DNA from: Eubacterium sp.
GTDB lineage: Bacteria; Bacillota; Clostridia; Oscillospirales; Acutalibacteraceae
DNA: 64,000 nt
Assembly (NCBI GenBank): GCA_029258375.1
Contig: JARHZA010000001.1
Span: 849,564-913,563 of the forward strand
Direction: 5' to 3'
Positions 8,167 through 18,185 of this stretch are shown one piece after another. Position numbers and translations under genes: made by a program. The notes below the pieces were generated by a model that was given only the letters and a program-made list of their open reading frames with translations, made no database searches and was not told the origin of the DNA. Each line of letters opens with the position of its first letter. Within the stretch, counting starts at the first letter, position 1.

Positions 8167-8956
8167 CGGTCATGCTTCAATATTTCAAGATTTTTCATCT
8201 CGTTATTCAGGCAAATACACTGAACTTACGGGATTGATTTACATAGGAATTGCAATAGGCATAATTATTGCTTTTTATAAGTTGTTTATAAAACTTACAT
8301 ACGAATTTTTTGCTGGTTTTAATGATCTTTTTCATAAAAGACTTGATATTAGTAATTTTTCTACCAGACGTAAGTTTACATATTTAACGCTTATTCCATT
8401 TGTGTTTATGTTGTTATATCTTATTCCAATTGGTGATAAAGGCAATATATATCAATGTATAAGAATGCTATCATATGACGGTAACCTTCTCTCTGAAGGT
8501 ATATGTTTTGTAGTAACAGCAACTTTATTATTATTAGCATCAATAAAACTTACTAAAAGTGAAAAGTCAAAGCAATTTACATTACCTGATGCAGTTATTT
8601 TAGGTGTTGCCATTTTTTTCACTTTACCTCTTGCAGGGCTTTCTCTTTGTGCAACCGTACTTTCTGTGTCAATTTTGTTAAATGTAAATAAAAAAGCAGC
8701 ATTACGTTATTTTGTTGCAATATCAGCTCCTATCCTTATTGTTAAAGGAATAGTAGAAATAGTATCTTGTGTAACGTATGTAAATATTATTGCGGGAATT
8801 ATTGGTGTTGTTTTGGGCGCAGTTTTTTCATTCTTTGCGTGCAAGTTCCTTATATTCATTGTGAAAACATATAGATTAAAGTATTTTTCATATTACAACT
8901 ATTCTCTTGGTATCATATTAGTTATCGTAGGGGTTATAGAAATTTTAGCAAAATAA
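8096..8956 (+). CDS. Divergent UppP/BacA-like membrane protein, catalytic residues not conserved
   Basis: About 286 residues with 7-8 hydrophobic segments. The TTG at 8096 was chosen over the ATG at 8069 because GGAGGGG ends 6 nt before it, and because MSILTAIFQAIGQ fits the usual beginning of undecaprenyl-diphosphatase. FPLSDSGH aligns with the PVSSTGH segment of UppP, and PLAGLSLCAT sits where PGTSRSGAT is expected, followed by a similar NKKAALRYFVAIS helix. However, the two catalytic Glu of the ExxxE motif and the Arg of the SRS motif appear replaced. It may therefore be a non-catalytic or functionally altered homologue. It sits directly before ftsK. Confidence 0.55.
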   Translation: MSILTAIFQAIGQAIAFIFPLSDSGHASIFQDFSSRYSGKYTELTGLIYIGIAIGIIIAFYKLFIKLTYEFFAGFNDLFHKRLDISNFSTRRKFTYLTLIPFVFMLLYLIPIGDKGNIYQCIRMLSYDGNLLSEGICFVVTATLLLLASIKLTKSEKSKQFTLPDAVILGVAIFFTLPLAGLSLCATVLSVSILLNVNKKAALRYFVAISAPILIVKGIVEIVSCVTYVNIIAGIIGVVLGAVFSFFACKFLIFIVKTYRLKYFSYYNYSLGIILVIVGVIEILAK

Positions 8957-8970
8957 TTTAAGAGGTTCTT

Positions 8971-11502
8971 ATGGCAAATAATAGTGCAAATAAAAAACAA
9001 AATAGGTCAACTAATAGAAGTCCACAGTCTCGTGCTCGTCAAACAAAAGCTCAAATTGAAAGAGAAGAGCAACTTAGGATTGAAAGAAATGAAACAATTA
9101 ACCGTGTAGTTGGAATAATTCTATTTTCTGTTTCGATTGTGTTCTTTTTCGTTGCCGTAATAAAGGGACAGGGTGCTTGGCTTTTTTTACATAATTTCTA
9201 TTTGGGTTTATTTGGAAAACTTGTTGCTTGTATTTTTCCTATATTAACCATAATAATCACAGTCCTTTATTCAATGAAATATAAAGAACCTAAAAAATTT
9301 ATATCAAAAAGTGTAGAAAGTGTAATAATGATTCTCCTTATTTCTATGCTTATACATATATTTATAAATGTTCCAGGAGAATCTTTTTCAGTAGCCGTAA
9401 AATCAGCATATCTAAATGCACCAGAAGAATTTAATGGTGGTTTGTTTGGTGCAATTTTTGGATGGATTTTTTTAACATTTGGCAAAGCACCTGCAATAAT
9501 ATTAACTATAGTGTTGATGTTTGTTGATTTTATGTTTTTAACAGGAATTACAATAATTCAATTTTTCAAAGGTGCTGCTAAACCCGCAAAAGCAACTTAT
9601 GATAAAATTGCCCCAGTTATTGAAGATCGTATTGAACAAAGAAGAATGACTAAGTTTGATATTGACGTTCCTCTTGATGATCCAATAAACGAAGACGAAC
9701 AAAATAGCAGTAAAACTAAAAAGAATAAAAAATCTGATAAGGCTCACGTAAAAGAAGAGGCTGCTACAAAAGATTTAATTGATGAAATAAATGCTGCAAC
9801 TGCTAAAAATAAGGCAGAGCGTAACAATGCAAAACAAAAATCAATTGATGAAATTGTAAGAGATGCATCTGCACAACAAGAAACAAAAAAAGTAGAAGAG
9901 TTTGAAGTTACAGATGAACAAATGAAAGCAGGTGTTGAAGAATATTCTATGCCTACTGTAAATCTTCTTAAGGTTGCAAAACACGCTGAAACTAAAGATA
10001 TTAGTGGGGAACTTAAAGAAAATGCCGAAAGACTTATTGATACACTTAAATCTTTTAATGTTGACGCAACTATAACAGATATTAGCCGTGGGCCAACCGT
10101 AACACGTTACGAATTAAAACCTGCAGCAGGCATACGTATTTCTAAAATAACTAATCTTGCAGATGATATTGCGTTAAACTTGGCAGCAACACACGTTCGT
10201 ATTGAAGCTCCAATTCCAGGCAAAGCAGCAGTTGGTATAGAAGTTCCTAATACTGTAAAAAATGCCGTGTCTATGCGTGAACTTATAGATACTCCAGAGT
10301 TTTCTGAACAGTCATCAAAACTTTCAGCTGGTCTTGGAAAAGATATTGCCGGCAATCCAGTATACTGCGATATTTCAAAAATGCCACACTTGCTTATTGC
10401 AGGTACAACTGGTTCAGGTAAATCTGTATGTATGAATTCAATTATAGTTTCAATTCTTTACAGAGCAAAACCTGATGAAGTTAAATTCCTTATGATAGAT
10501 CCTAAACAAGTTGAATTTTCAAAATACGTTGGTATTCCTCACTTGCTCGTACCAGTTGTAACTGATCCACGAAAAGCAGCAGGCGCTCTTGGTTGGGCTG
10601 TTTCTGAAATGTTGCAGAGATATAATAAGTTTTCAGAAACTGGTGTAAGAGATATTGAAGGATACAATAAATATGTTGCAAAGCATGAAGATATGGAACC
10701 AATGCCAAAAATCTGTATCTTTATTGACGAACTTGCAGACTTAATGATGGCGGCCCCAAAAGAAGTTGAAGATTCAATTTGTAGACTTGCTCAAATGGCA
10801 CGTGCTGCAGGTATGCATCTTGTTATTGCTACACAAAGACCTTCCGTTGATGTTATTACTGGTCTTATTAAAGCAAATATTTCATCACGAATTGCTCTTA
10901 CCGTATCTTCACAAATAGATTCAAGAACTATTCTTGACACTGGTGGTGCAGAAAAACTTCTTGGACGAGGGGATATGCTTTATAATCCAATTGGTGCAAG
11001 TAAGCCTATTCGTGTACAAGGTTGTTTTATTAGTGACGAAGAAGTCGAAGACCTTTGTGACTATATTAAAAACCAAGGCGAAAGTGAATATAACGAAGAT
11101 ATACAAAAAGAAATTGATGCAAAAGCTGTTCAAGATAAAAAGTCAAATCCTTTTGAAGATGACGGAATTGAAGAAAATTATGATGCTCTTTTTGAAAAAG
11201 CAGCGGAGATTGTTATTGAAACAGGTACTGCGTCAACTTCATTTTTACAACGTAAACTTTCAGTTGGTTACGCACGTGGTGCGAAGATTATGGATCAGCT
11301 TGAAGAATATGGTGTTATTGGAGCACCAGAGGGAAGTAAACCTCGCCAAGTTCTTATGACAAAGCAAATGTGGCTTGAAAAAAGAGCTTATGATAGTAGT
11401 AAAAATTATGACCCTGAGAATTTAGAACAAATTACAATGAGTGAAGCAGTATTTGCTAACGAAGTTGTAGATAATCAGGGGGATGGAGATTTATATGAAT
11501 GA
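8971..11502 (+). CDS. ftsK: DNA translocase FtsK/SpoIIIE
   Basis: 843 residues. It pumps chromosomal DNA at the septum during division or sporulation. The first ~210 residues hold four to five membrane helices, followed by a charged linker to about residue 320. The alpha/beta motor domain includes the FtsK hallmark [11 protein letters not shown], Walker A GTTGSGKS (near 476) and Walker [11 protein letters not shown] (near 583). The C-terminal gamma winged helix ([25 protein letters not shown]) reads DNA polarity sequences. RBS is AAGAGG. It ends overlapping the YgiQ gene by 8 nt, indicating translational coupling. Confidence 0.95.
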   Translation: MANNSANKKQNRSTNRSPQSRARQTKAQIEREEQLRIERNETINRVVGIILFSVSIVFFFVAVIKGQGAWLFLHNFYLGLFGKLVACIFPILTIIITVLYSMKYKEPKKFISKSVESVIMILLISMLIHIFINVPGESFSVAVKSAYLNAPEEFNGGLFGAIFGWIFLTFGKAPAIILTIVLMFVDFMFLTGITIIQFFKGAAKPAKATYDKIAPVIEDRIEQRRMTKFDIDVPLDDPINEDEQNSSKTKKNKKSDKAHVKEEAATKDLIDEINAATAKNKAERNNAKQKSIDEIVRDASAQQETKKVEEFEVTDEQMKAGVEEYSMPTVNLLKVAKHAETKDISGELKENAERLIDTLKSFNVDATITDISRGPTVTRYELKPAAGIRISKITNLADDIALNLAATHVRIEAPIPGKAAVGIEVPNTVKNAVSMRELIDTPEFSEQSSKLSAGLGKDIAGNPVYCDISKMPHLLIAGTTGSGKSVCMNSIIVSILYRAKPDEVKFLMIDPKQVEFSKYVGIPHLLVPVVTDPRKAAGALGWAVSEMLQRYNKFSETGVRDIEGYNKYVAKHEDMEPMPKICIFIDELADLMMAAPKEVEDSICRLAQMARAAGMHLVIATQRPSVDVITGLIKANISSRIALTVSSQIDSRTILDTGGAEKLLGRGDMLYNPIGASKPIRVQGCFISDEEVEDLCDYIKNQGESEYNEDIQKEIDAKAVQDKKSNPFEDDGIEENYDALFEKAAEIVIETGTASTSFLQRKLSVGYARGAKIMDQLEEYGVIGAPEGSKPRQVLMTKQMWLEKRAYDSSKNYDPENLEQITMSEAVFANEVVDNQGDGDLYE

Positions 11503-13381
11503 TTTTCTTCCTGTAAATATTGAAGATTGTAAAAAAAGAGGATGGGACGAAGTCGATTTTGTTTATGTAACAGGTGATTCTTATGTTGATCACCCTTCTT
11601 TTGGAGCAGCAATAATTACAAGAGTACTTGAGGCAAAAGGTTTTAAAGTTGCCATTTTAAGCCAACCTAATTGGAAGAACACAAAAGATTTTACTCGTTA
11701 TGGAAAACCAAGACTTGGATTTCTTGTTACAAGTGGTAATATTGATTCAATGGTTGCGCACTATACTGCAGCAAAAAAATTAAGACACGATGATGCCTAT
11801 ACTGCAGGTGGTGTTGCTGGTAAAAGACCAGACAGAGCAGTTATAGTTTATTCAAATATTATAAGAAAACTTTATCCTGATAGCCCTATTATCATTGGTG
11901 GGCTTGAAGCATCATTGCGCAGATTTGCACATTATGATTATTGGGATGATGATATTAGACCTTCTATTTTAATTGATTCTAAAGCGGACATTCTTATTTA
12001 TGGAATGGGCGAAAATCAAATTATTCAAATTGCAGAAAGACTTGATTCTGGTGAAGATATTACTTCACTTAGAGATATAAAAGGTATCTGTTACGCCGTT
12101 GATGTTAGAGAAACACCTTATGATGGTGTTGAAGTACCAAGTCTTGAAAACTGTATGAATTCAAAAAAAGAATATGCAAAATCCGTTCGTATTGAACAAG
12201 ATGAACAAGACCATATTAGGGGCAGAGTAGTGCGTCAGAAACACGGCAAAATAATGATAGTGCAAAACGTTCCTATGCCACCACTTGAAACAGAAGAACT
12301 TGACTGGGTTTACAGTTTGCCTTATATGAGAACATATCACCCAATGTACGAAAAACTTGGTGGTGTTCCAGGAATAAAAGAAGTAGAGTTTTCTATTACA
12401 CATAATAGAGGTTGTTTTGGTGCTTGTAATTTCTGTGCAATTCAGTTCCACCAAGGCAGATATATTACTTCAAGAAGTAAAGAAAGCATTGTTGAAGAAG
12501 CAAGAAAACTAACTGCATCAAAAGATTTTAAAGGGTATATTCATGATATTGGAGGACCTACTGCTAACTTTAGAAAGCCTTCATGTGAATTTCAGCTTGA
12601 ACACGGTCTTTGCAAGGGTAAAAAGTGTCTTGCTCCAAAGCCTTGTCCTAATTTAATTTCAAATCACGAAGAGTATCTTGATATATTAAGAACTGTTAGG
12701 GAACTTCCAAGAGTAAAAAAAGTTTTCATTAGAAGTGGTATTAGATACGATTATCTTTTACAAGATAAAGACGATACTTTTTTCAAGGAACTTGTTGAAA
12801 ATCACGTTTCTGGTCAACTTAAAGTTGCTCCAGAACATTGTAGTGCGTCAGTTCTTGATAAAATGGGCAAGCCACATATTGAGGCTTATATCGAATTCTC
12901 AAAAAGATATTTTCGTTATACAAATGAGGTTAATAAAGAGCAGTATCTTGTTCCATACTTAATGTCAAGTCATCCAGGTTCAACACTTGATGATGCAATT
13001 GAACTTGCTTGCTTTTTAAATAAAAATCATATTAGACCAGAACAAGTGCAAGATTTTTATCCTACACCAGGCACTATTTCTACTTGTATGTTTTATACAG
13101 AACTCGATCCTTATACAATGGAATCTGTTTTTGTTGCTAAAACTCCACACGACAAAGCATTGCAAAGAGCACTTTTGCAATATTACAATCCTAAAAATCA
13201 CAAGTTATGCGAAGAGGCATTAAGAAAAGCACATAGATATGATTTGATTGGTAATGGTAAAAATTGTTTGATTAAGGGCAGTGTTTCTCAAAATAGGAAC
13301 AGCAGTAACAGTAATAGAAATAATAGTAAATCAAATAATAGGAATTCTTATGGAAGAGGAAAAAAATATAAAAAGCGATAA
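11495..13381 (+). CDS. YgiQ-family radical SAM protein
   Basis: About 628 residues. The start [11 protein letters not shown] at 11495 is favoured over 11483 because GGAG lies 6 nt upstream and YgiQ homologues begin with this FLP segment. A B12-binding-like N-terminal region ([17 protein letters not shown]) is followed by the radical SAM cluster CFGACNFC (CxxxCxxC) and further C-terminal Cys ([12 protein letters not shown]). The specific reaction of the family is not established. The last ~35 residues are a low-complexity Ser/Asn/Lys tail. It is translationally coupled to ftsK and overlaps the comEA-like gene. Confidence 0.9.
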   Translation: MNDFLPVNIEDCKKRGWDEVDFVYVTGDSYVDHPSFGAAIITRVLEAKGFKVAILSQPNWKNTKDFTRYGKPRLGFLVTSGNIDSMVAHYTAAKKLRHDDAYTAGGVAGKRPDRAVIVYSNIIRKLYPDSPIIIGGLEASLRRFAHYDYWDDDIRPSILIDSKADILIYGMGENQIIQIAERLDSGEDITSLRDIKGICYAVDVRETPYDGVEVPSLENCMNSKKEYAKSVRIEQDEQDHIRGRVVRQKHGKIMIVQNVPMPPLETEELDWVYSLPYMRTYHPMYEKLGGVPGIKEVEFSITHNRGCFGACNFCAIQFHQGRYITSRSKESIVEEARKLTASKDFKGYIHDIGGPTANFRKPSCEFQLEHGLCKGKKCLAPKPCPNLISNHEEYLDILRTVRELPRVKKVFIRSGIRYDYLLQDKDDTFFKELVENHVSGQLKVAPEHCSASVLDKMGKPHIEAYIEFSKRYFRYTNEVNKEQYLVPYLMSSHPGSTLDDAIELACFLNKNHIRPEQVQDFYPTPGTISTCMFYTELDPYTMESVFVAKTPHDKALQRALLQYYNPKNHKLCEEALRKAHRYDLIGNGKNCLIKGSVSQNRNSSNSNRNNSKSNNRNSYGRGKKYKKR

Positions 13382-13829
13382 ACATCAAACAGAGATTTTA
13401 ATTGGTGTAGCACTTGTAATTTTAGGTATAATATTTGCTTGTTTTGCATTGATGCAGCCAAAAGTATCAAAAGAAAATAATTCTGTAAATACCGAAGTCA
13501 ATTCTTCACAATATTATGAAGACAGCAGTGAAAATCAATATGGCAATAGTATTAACGAAACTTCAGTAAAAGCAAATAATTCAAATAAAAAAGCAAATAA
13601 AAAATCAAAAGGTGCTAACAATGATATAAGTGTTACTTATCCTTTAAACTTAAACACTTGTACTACTGAAGAACTACAAACAATTGATAATATTGGCAAA
13701 ACAAGAGCTGATGCGATTATTGCATATAGGGAACATCTTGGTGGATATACAAGTGTAGATCAGTTAAAAGATATAAGTGGAATAGGCGATTCTGTTTTCA
13801 GCAGCATAGAGCCATATGTAACGGTATGA
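13350..13829 (+). CDS. ComEA-like helix-hairpin-helix membrane protein
   Basis: 159 residues from the ATG at 13350, which has AGGA upstream; the earlier ATG at 13281 lies deep in the ygiQ-like gene. There is one N-terminal membrane helix (EILIGVALVILGIIFACFALM), a Ser/Asn/Lys linker, then a helix-hairpin-helix domain with two GIG-type hairpins (DNIGKTRADAII, SGIGDSVFSSI). ComEA proteins bind extracellular DNA during natural transformation. The next gene is comFC, supporting a competence link, although comEC is not in the window. It could alternatively be a general DNA-binding HhH protein. Confidence 0.8.
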   Translation: MEEEKNIKSDKHQTEILIGVALVILGIIFACFALMQPKVSKENNSVNTEVNSSQYYEDSSENQYGNSINETSVKANNSNKKANKKSKGANNDISVTYPLNLNTCTTEELQTIDNIGKTRADAIIAYREHLGGYTSVDQLKDISGIGDSVFSSIEPYVTV

Positions 13830-14524
13830 TGAATAATTTTTTTGATAAAATTAAAATTTCACTATTTCCTAAACGTTGTGAAATATGTGGTGATGTTGTT
13901 GAGTTCGACAAAGCTATTTGCGATAATTGTAAACAGCTTCCAATTATAAAACCTCCTATTTGCCTAAAATGTGGATGTAGTAAAGATGAGTGTATCTGTA
14001 AAAAGCATAAAAGAAGAGAAAAAGAATACAAGTCAGTTGTTGCACCATATTATTATGAAGATTCGGTTAAAAAAGGCGTTCTAAATTTTAAAATGCACGA
14101 AATGCCTAAACTTGCAAATTCGCATGGTGAAAAAATAGCAGAAGTTGTAAGTGAATATTATGGTGCTATTGATTTTGATTTTGTAACTTTTATCCCAATG
14201 CGGAAGAAAGATATTATAAAAAGGGGATTCAATCAAGCAGAACTCCTTGCAAATGTTGTCTCTAAAAAATGCAATATTCCAATAGTTGATTCACTTTATA
14301 AATCTAAAAAAACTAAAAAGCAAAAAAGGCAACACGAAAACCAAAGATTTGCAAACATGTATAACGCATTTAAGGTCAATGAAAATATTGATTTAAATGG
14401 TGCAAAAATTCTTTTGATTGATGATGTAAAAACTACTGGGGCTACTTTGTCTTCGGCCGCTTTAGCACTAAAAGCCTATGGAGCAAAAGAAATTTATTGT
14501 GCAACTTTCGCAATTGTAAAATAA
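13826..14524 (+). CDS. comFC: ComFC family phosphoribosyltransferase-like protein
   Basis: 232 residues. It overlaps the preceding stop by 4 nt (ATGA). The N-terminus has a zinc-ribbon-like set of Cys (CEICGD, CDNC, CLKCGCSKDECIC), and the C-terminal PRTase domain carries ILLIDDVKTTGATL, the PRPP-binding loop. ComF proteins take part in transport or processing of single-stranded DNA in competence. It is the last gene of the operon; a tRNA follows at once. Confidence 0.9.
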   Translation: MMNNFFDKIKISLFPKRCEICGDVVEFDKAICDNCKQLPIIKPPICLKCGCSKDECICKKHKRREKEYKSVVAPYYYEDSVKKGVLNFKMHEMPKLANSHGEKIAEVVSEYYGAIDFDFVTFIPMRKKDIIKRGFNQAELLANVVSKKCNIPIVDSLYKSKKTKKQKRQHENQRFANMYNAFKVNENIDLNGAKILLIDDVKTTGATLSSAALALKAYGAKEIYCATFAIVK

Positions 14525-14527
14525 TAC

Positions 14528-14556
14528 TTGATTTCTTGTTTCATTTGTGGTAATAT
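14528..14556 (+). promoter_or_regulatory. Promoter of tRNA-Leu(TAG)
   Basis: TTGATT, 17-nt spacer and TAATAT end 11 nt before the tRNA. Confidence 0.6.
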
Positions 14557-14567
14557 ATATCAGCAAT

Positions 14568-14650
14568 GCGGGTGTGGTGGAATTGGCAGACACGCTAGAT
14601 TTAGGATCTAGTGGGCGACCGTGCAGGTTCAAGTCCTGTCACCCGCACCA
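14568..14650 (+). tRNA. tRNA-Leu (anticodon TAG)
   Basis: The acceptor stem is GCGGGTG with CACCCGC. The anticodon stem CTAGA/TCTAG closes the loop TTTAGGA, with anticodon TAG. A long class II variable arm and the GGTTCAAGTCC T-arm are present, and CCA is encoded. Its 3' end and terminator form the attachment site of the integrated element; the gene itself is intact. Confidence 0.97.
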
Positions 14651-14681
14651 AGAAACGAGTAGCTTTTAGCTGCTCGTTTTT
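14640..14681 (+). repeat. attL: 42-bp direct repeat at tRNA-Leu 3' end
   Basis: This 42-bp stretch (acceptor 3' strand, CCA and the terminator hairpin) recurs perfectly at 37373-37414. It marks the left junction of the element; the integrase lies just inside. Confidence 0.92.
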
Positions 14682-14685
14682 CTTT
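14653..14685 (+). terminator. Terminator of tRNA-Leu
   Basis: ACGAGTAGC and GCTGCTCGT form a stem with a short loop and a following T-run. The same hairpin is duplicated at attR. Confidence 0.9.
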
Positions 14686-14787
14686 TTATTATCTTCAAAA
14701 ATGGCTTAACGAAGCCGTTTTTTAAGTCTTTATTAGTAATTAATTTTACTTTTGCAATTTTATTATTATCTATTATTTAATCATGTT

Positions 14788-14830
14788 TTGAGTCCCAATT
14801 TGCATATATTGAGTCCCATATTGAGTCCCA
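14788..14830 (+). repeat. Left arm-type integrase sites (3 x TTGAGTCCCA)
   Basis: Direct copies of TTGAGTCCCA lie at 14788, 14809 and 14821; the last two are spaced 12 bp. Two further copies with the same 12-bp spacing lie at the right end. They fit arm-type binding sites for the N-terminal domain of the integrase (inference). Confidence 0.7.
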
Positions 14831-14852
14831 AATTTTTTATATATTTTTAAAA

Positions 14853-14886
14853 TAAAACTCCCAATAAAAATTGGGAGTTTATTTTA
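14853..14886 (-). terminator. Terminator of integrase gene
   Basis: AAACTCCCAA and TTGGGAGTTT form a 10-bp stem with a 6-nt loop. It is immediately downstream of the int stop on the minus strand, followed by T-rich DNA. Confidence 0.85.
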
Positions 14887-16077
14887 TTTTAATTCTAAGT
14901 TTTTTAGCATTTCTGCATTTGCTTCATTTATCTTTTGAATATTAGATTCTTTAAATTTTTCAAGTATATCAACATAAGTGTTAATTGTAATTTTTATATC
15001 AGAGTGTCCCATTATGTCTTTTAAAACAGGTATTTCAACACCACTTTCAATACATCTTGTCCCAAAAGTGTGCCTTAGTCCATGTAGATTTGTATTTTTA
15101 ATTCCTGCACGATTTGCTATAAGGCGGTAAAAACTACTTACTTGACTATCATTGATAAATTTTCCCTTTATATCATAGAATATAAAATTTTCATCATTCG
15201 GAATCATATTTTCGATTGATTCTTTAATGATATTAATTAAAATGTCAGGAATTAGTATTGTTCTTATACCAGCTTTAGTTTTTGGATTATTTGCTATTTT
15301 AGTAGATTTCCTTGAATTGTCCTTGGTAACAGTTTTATTAACACTAATAGTACCGTTTTCAAGATCAATATCAGATACTTGAAGAGCATTTATTTCTCCA
15401 ATTCTCATACCAGTGAACATTGCAATATAAAGTTGATTTACATAACAATTATGATTCTTTCTTGGCTTGTATTTTTGAAGTTCATTAATAAATCTAATTT
15501 CTTCATCAATCGTTAAAGCTCTTACTTTTTTATCTTCTTTATTAGAAAGTGGTCTTTGAACAACAGGGCTGTTCATTGGATTTTTATTTATTATTTCATA
15601 ATATAAGGCAATATCAAAAGCTTTATTCAGCGATGTATATATCTTTTTAATAGTTGAATTTGCTTCCGTTGTTATCTGATTTAAAAACATTATAATATCT
15701 TTTTCTTGAATATCATAAATGTGCATTTTTCCCAAGGGTTTTTCTTCAATTTTCGATACTGTATAAAGATTTCTCTCGTAAGTTGAGTATCTAACTGTAT
15801 TGTTTTGATAATCCTTTGTATAAAGATATGTAAGAATATTTGTTATAGTAGCATTTTTAAATTTTGTATCTCTAAATAGAATATTCTTTTTTAAAAAACT
15901 TTCTCTTTTTTCGTAACACTCCTGTTCAGTAATACCATATACTGCTTTTCTACAAGATTTGTTATTTGCGTCTTTGTAGGTGAAAGATAATCTATATCTA
16001 TCTCTTTGAAAATCATAGTACAATGAACCAACACCGTTCTTATTTTTTGGATTTTTCAATTTCTTCTTTTTATTCAA
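14884..16077 (-). CDS. int: Tyrosine-type site-specific integrase
   Basis: 397 residues, typical of Tn916/phage-type integrases. It should catalyse integration and excision at the tRNA-Leu site. A basic N-terminal AP2-like arm-binding segment (GVGSLYYDF..RYRLSFTYKD) is followed by a SAM-like core-binding domain and a catalytic domain with Arg225 (TGMRIGE), His332/Arg335 (HGLRH), His358 (MGHSD) and nucleophile Tyr368 (NTYVDI). It lies 200 bp inside attL and reads toward it. Its start is 2 bp after the excisionase-like gene, so both share a transcript. Confidence 0.95.
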   Translation of the reverse strand: MNKKKKLKNPKNKNGVGSLYYDFQRDRYRLSFTYKDANNKSCRKAVYGITEQECYEKRESFLKKNILFRDTKFKNATITNILTYLYTKDYQNNTVRYSTYERNLYTVSKIEEKPLGKMHIYDIQEKDIIMFLNQITTEANSTIKKIYTSLNKAFDIALYYEIINKNPMNSPVVQRPLSNKEDKKVRALTIDEEIRFINELQKYKPRKNHNCYVNQLYIAMFTGMRIGEINALQVSDIDLENGTISVNKTVTKDNSRKSTKIANNPKTKAGIRTILIPDILINIIKESIENMIPNDENFIFYDIKGKFINDSQVSSFYRLIANRAGIKNTNLHGLRHTFGTRCIESGVEIPVLKDIMGHSDIKITINTYVDILEKFKESNIQKINEANAEMLKNLELK

Positions 16078-16079
16078 TA

Positions 16080-16421
16080 TTAAGCTGCTCCTTTCTGTTT
16101 ATATAAATTATCCCAATATCTTTTAGATGCTGGAGTTCTTTTAGTTGCTAAATATCGCTTTAATTCATTTCTCTCTACAAGTAATTTATGACCTTTGTCA
16201 AAAACAGCTAAATCAGGGTCATGCAAAATTCTTCGAGCTTGTTTTTCGCAGCAACCTGCATATTTCATTACTTCTTTTACTCCACACATAACAGGTTCAC
16301 TACCCATATCTTCAACCTTTTCTTTGATGTATTCTTCTATTATCAATAGAAGATTTGATATTTGGGTGTTTTTATATTCTTGCTCATTAAATTGATTCAT
16401 TAAATTTTCGATTTTTTTCAT
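16080..16421 (-). CDS. Excisionase-like helix-turn-helix protein
   Basis: 113 residues. The C-terminal half resembles MerR/Xis-type helix-turn-helix proteins (GVKEVMKYAGCCEKQARRIL, then a wing-like KGHKLLVERNELKRYL). The N-terminal half is a predicted amphipathic helix, possibly for oligomerisation. Being 2 bp upstream of int it is a likely recombination directionality factor or int regulator. RBS is AAAGAGAGA. Confidence 0.65.
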   Translation of the reverse strand: MKKIENLMNQFNEQEYKNTQISNLLLIIEEYIKEKVEDMGSEPVMCGVKEVMKYAGCCEKQARRILHDPDLAVFDKGHKLLVERNELKRYLATKRTPASKRYWDNLYKQKGAA

Positions 16422-16566
16422 GAAATTATCTCTCTTTCTTGATTTTTATTTTAAATATTTTTATTTTCCTTTTCACTTAAGAACCTCTAATTTTTATAAT
16501 AAATTGATTTGTTTGTTAATCAATCCTATTTATTGTTTTCTATATGTAAATTTTATTTATAATATG

Positions 16567-16606
16567 AAAAAGGAGTTACTTATGAATACTCATAAATAAC
16601 TCCTTA
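16567..16606 (-). terminator. Terminator of the rep-like gene
   Basis: AAGGAGTTAcTTATGA pairs with TCATAAaTAACTCCTT. It lies between the rep-like stop and the excisionase-like gene. Confidence 0.7.
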
Positions 16607-16681
16607 ATTAACTAAAAGAATTTAAAATTAACTTATATTTTAGTTATACATTAAAAAATTTATTCTGTCAAATTTAAGAAG

Positions 16682-17443
16682 TTATGCAATTATAAATTTA
16701 AAAGTTTCAAATTTAATTTTTGTTATTTTTGATTTTTCTTCTGGAGTTATTAAAATAGTTTTTGTTCCTGTTCTGTCAAGTGGAATTTCACTTATAATAC
16801 TTTTTGGCATTTTCAAATTTGATGTTGCCATATAAAGTTTTTTATGAGGAGGAAAGTTTTGACTATTGATTCTTTTAATAAATGATTTTTCATACTCTTT
16901 TGCAATGTTAGTTAAATAAGAAGCCTTAAAAATTAAATCATTGTTTGTTTGAACTCTTTCGAATTTAATTTGATCTCCTAATTTCCAAATGGTTTTAAAT
17001 ATTTCTTTGTTCAAAAAAATATTGCTAATGATCATATGAGCATGATAGTTATGTGATTTGCCTATCTCTTTTACAATTATCATTTTTACATCGTTGCTTA
17101 TTCTCTTTAGTTTTCGTTTTAGGCTTGCAAGGTCTTTTTGAAATTGGTCGTAATTCTCAGGCTGTTGTCTGTAAGTGAAATCGATAGAGTAAACTATTTC
17201 ATAATCAGGATCAAAGTTGTTAAGAATCAATAGGTTTATCTTTTGTAAACTTTTTTGTGTACTCTTATAATTTCTTGTATTTGTGTTTTTAGGTTTCAAC
17301 TCTCTTATTTCACCAGTACAAACATTTTGAATTTTAGAATTACCGATATTTCTCCACATATTAATGTTGTTTTTTGGCTTTGGGTATTCTATTTCTTGAA
17401 AACAGTTTTTATTTTCAAATTTTGTAAGCTTATAATTTTTCAT
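16682..17443 (-). CDS. HUH-type replication initiator-like protein
   Basis: 253 residues using the ATG at 17443, preceded by GAGAGGTG; the ORF-track ATG at 17461 lies upstream of that site. The segment VKEIGKSHNYHAHMII carries an HxH (HUH) metal-binding motif at His134/His136. Downstream lies IWKLGD, then ASYLTNIAKEYEKSF with candidate nucleophile Tyr176 or Tyr184, and a basic KKLYMATSNLKMPK segment typical of the end of phage G2P/plasmid rolling-circle Rep proteins. It would nick one strand of the excised element to start replication or transfer. Similarity is by motif pattern only. Confidence 0.65.
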   Translation of the reverse strand: MKNYKLTKFENKNCFQEIEYPKPKNNINMWRNIGNSKIQNVCTGEIRELKPKNTNTRNYKSTQKSLQKINLLILNNFDPDYEIVYSIDFTYRQQPENYDQFQKDLASLKRKLKRISNDVKMIIVKEIGKSHNYHAHMIISNIFLNKEIFKTIWKLGDQIKFERVQTNNDLIFKASYLTNIAKEYEKSFIKRINSQNFPPHKKLYMATSNLKMPKSIISEIPLDRTGTKTILITPEEKSKITKIKFETFKFIIA

Positions 17444-17494
17444 TTTTTCACCTCTCTTCATATTTAAATATTAATTACATATATTCTTGATTAT

Positions 17495-17515
17495 GTGCAT
17501 AAAACGTGCATAAAA
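17495..17515 (-). repeat. Two tandem GTGCATAAAA repeats upstream of rep-like gene
   Basis: Two copies of GTGCATAAAA with an 11-bp period lie 52-72 bp upstream of the rep-like start. This is a possible autorepression site or origin element. Confidence 0.4.
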
Positions 17516-17587
17516 TATTGCAAAGCATTATCATTCCAGCTGAATAAAGATTTGAATAATTATTGCATTAGTGTTTTTAGGCATAAG

Positions 17588-17620
17588 AAAAGAGATAGCT
17601 TAATAAAAGCTATCTCTTAA
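17588..17620 (-). terminator. Terminator of ORF 17717-18064
   Basis: AGAGATAGCTT pairs with AAGCTATCTCT across a 5-nt loop, downstream of the minus-strand gene. Confidence 0.75.
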
Positions 17621-17716
17621 TTAAACGAATATTTGTAATTGCTTACATATTAATTATAACACAGATTTTTTAAAATCAAGGGAATTTAAGGAAAAATTTT
17701 AATTTTTTTGATTTTT

Positions 17717-18064
17717 TTAACATAAGTGTTTTAATAATGCATAAATACCAAATGTTTTGTTAAAAGCATTTAATTTGTTTCCTTTAAATAATATATTAAA
17801 ATAGTAATAAAGGTATTTTTCTATTTGAAATAATTCTTTAAAATCAACTTCAAAATAAATAAAACAATTATCGCTCTCATCTAAAACTTTTGTGTATGGT
17901 TTAGAAATATCTATAAATCCATTTTGATATAAATATGCATAAACAATTTGTCTTACTAAAAAATTATCATCTTTTCTTAAATTGTTATATAAATCTTTGT
18001 GATTGTTAAATAAAAATTTAATGTAATCATCCTTGTAAATATTGTCTTTAATTATTGTATTCAT
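17717..18064 (-). CDS. Hypothetical element protein
   Basis: 115 residues, not recognised. It is acidic, rich in Tyr, Phe and Asn, with no membrane helix and a likely all-helical fold. An excellent RBS (AAAGGAGAA) precedes the ATG. Its leader contains a strong hairpin with a T-run about 40 nt before the start codon, suggesting attenuation. It lies upstream of the rep-like gene in the same orientation, separated by a terminator, so it is a separate unit. Confidence 0.6.
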   Translation of the reverse strand: MNTIIKDNIYKDDYIKFLFNNHKDLYNNLRKDDNFLVRQIVYAYLYQNGFIDISKPYTKVLDESDNCFIYFEVDFKELFQIEKYLYYYFNILFKGNKLNAFNKTFGIYALLKHLC

Positions 18065-18100
18065 ATTATTGTTTCTCCTTTGTTTTAAATAATATTTTTA

Positions 18101-18142
18101 ATAAAAAAAAGAGCCATTGTTCCTTAACTGGAAAATGACTCT
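18101..18142 (-). terminator. Leader terminator/attenuator before ORF 17717-18064
   Basis: AAAGAGcCATTgTTCC pairs with GGAAaATGaCTCTTT. On the minus strand an uninterrupted run of eight T follows. It ends about 40 nt before a start codon, so it either attenuates that gene or ends a short RNA. Confidence 0.6.
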
Positions 18143-18185
18143 TTATAATTTTTAACTTATTAAATTTATAATTTGTTATATATTA

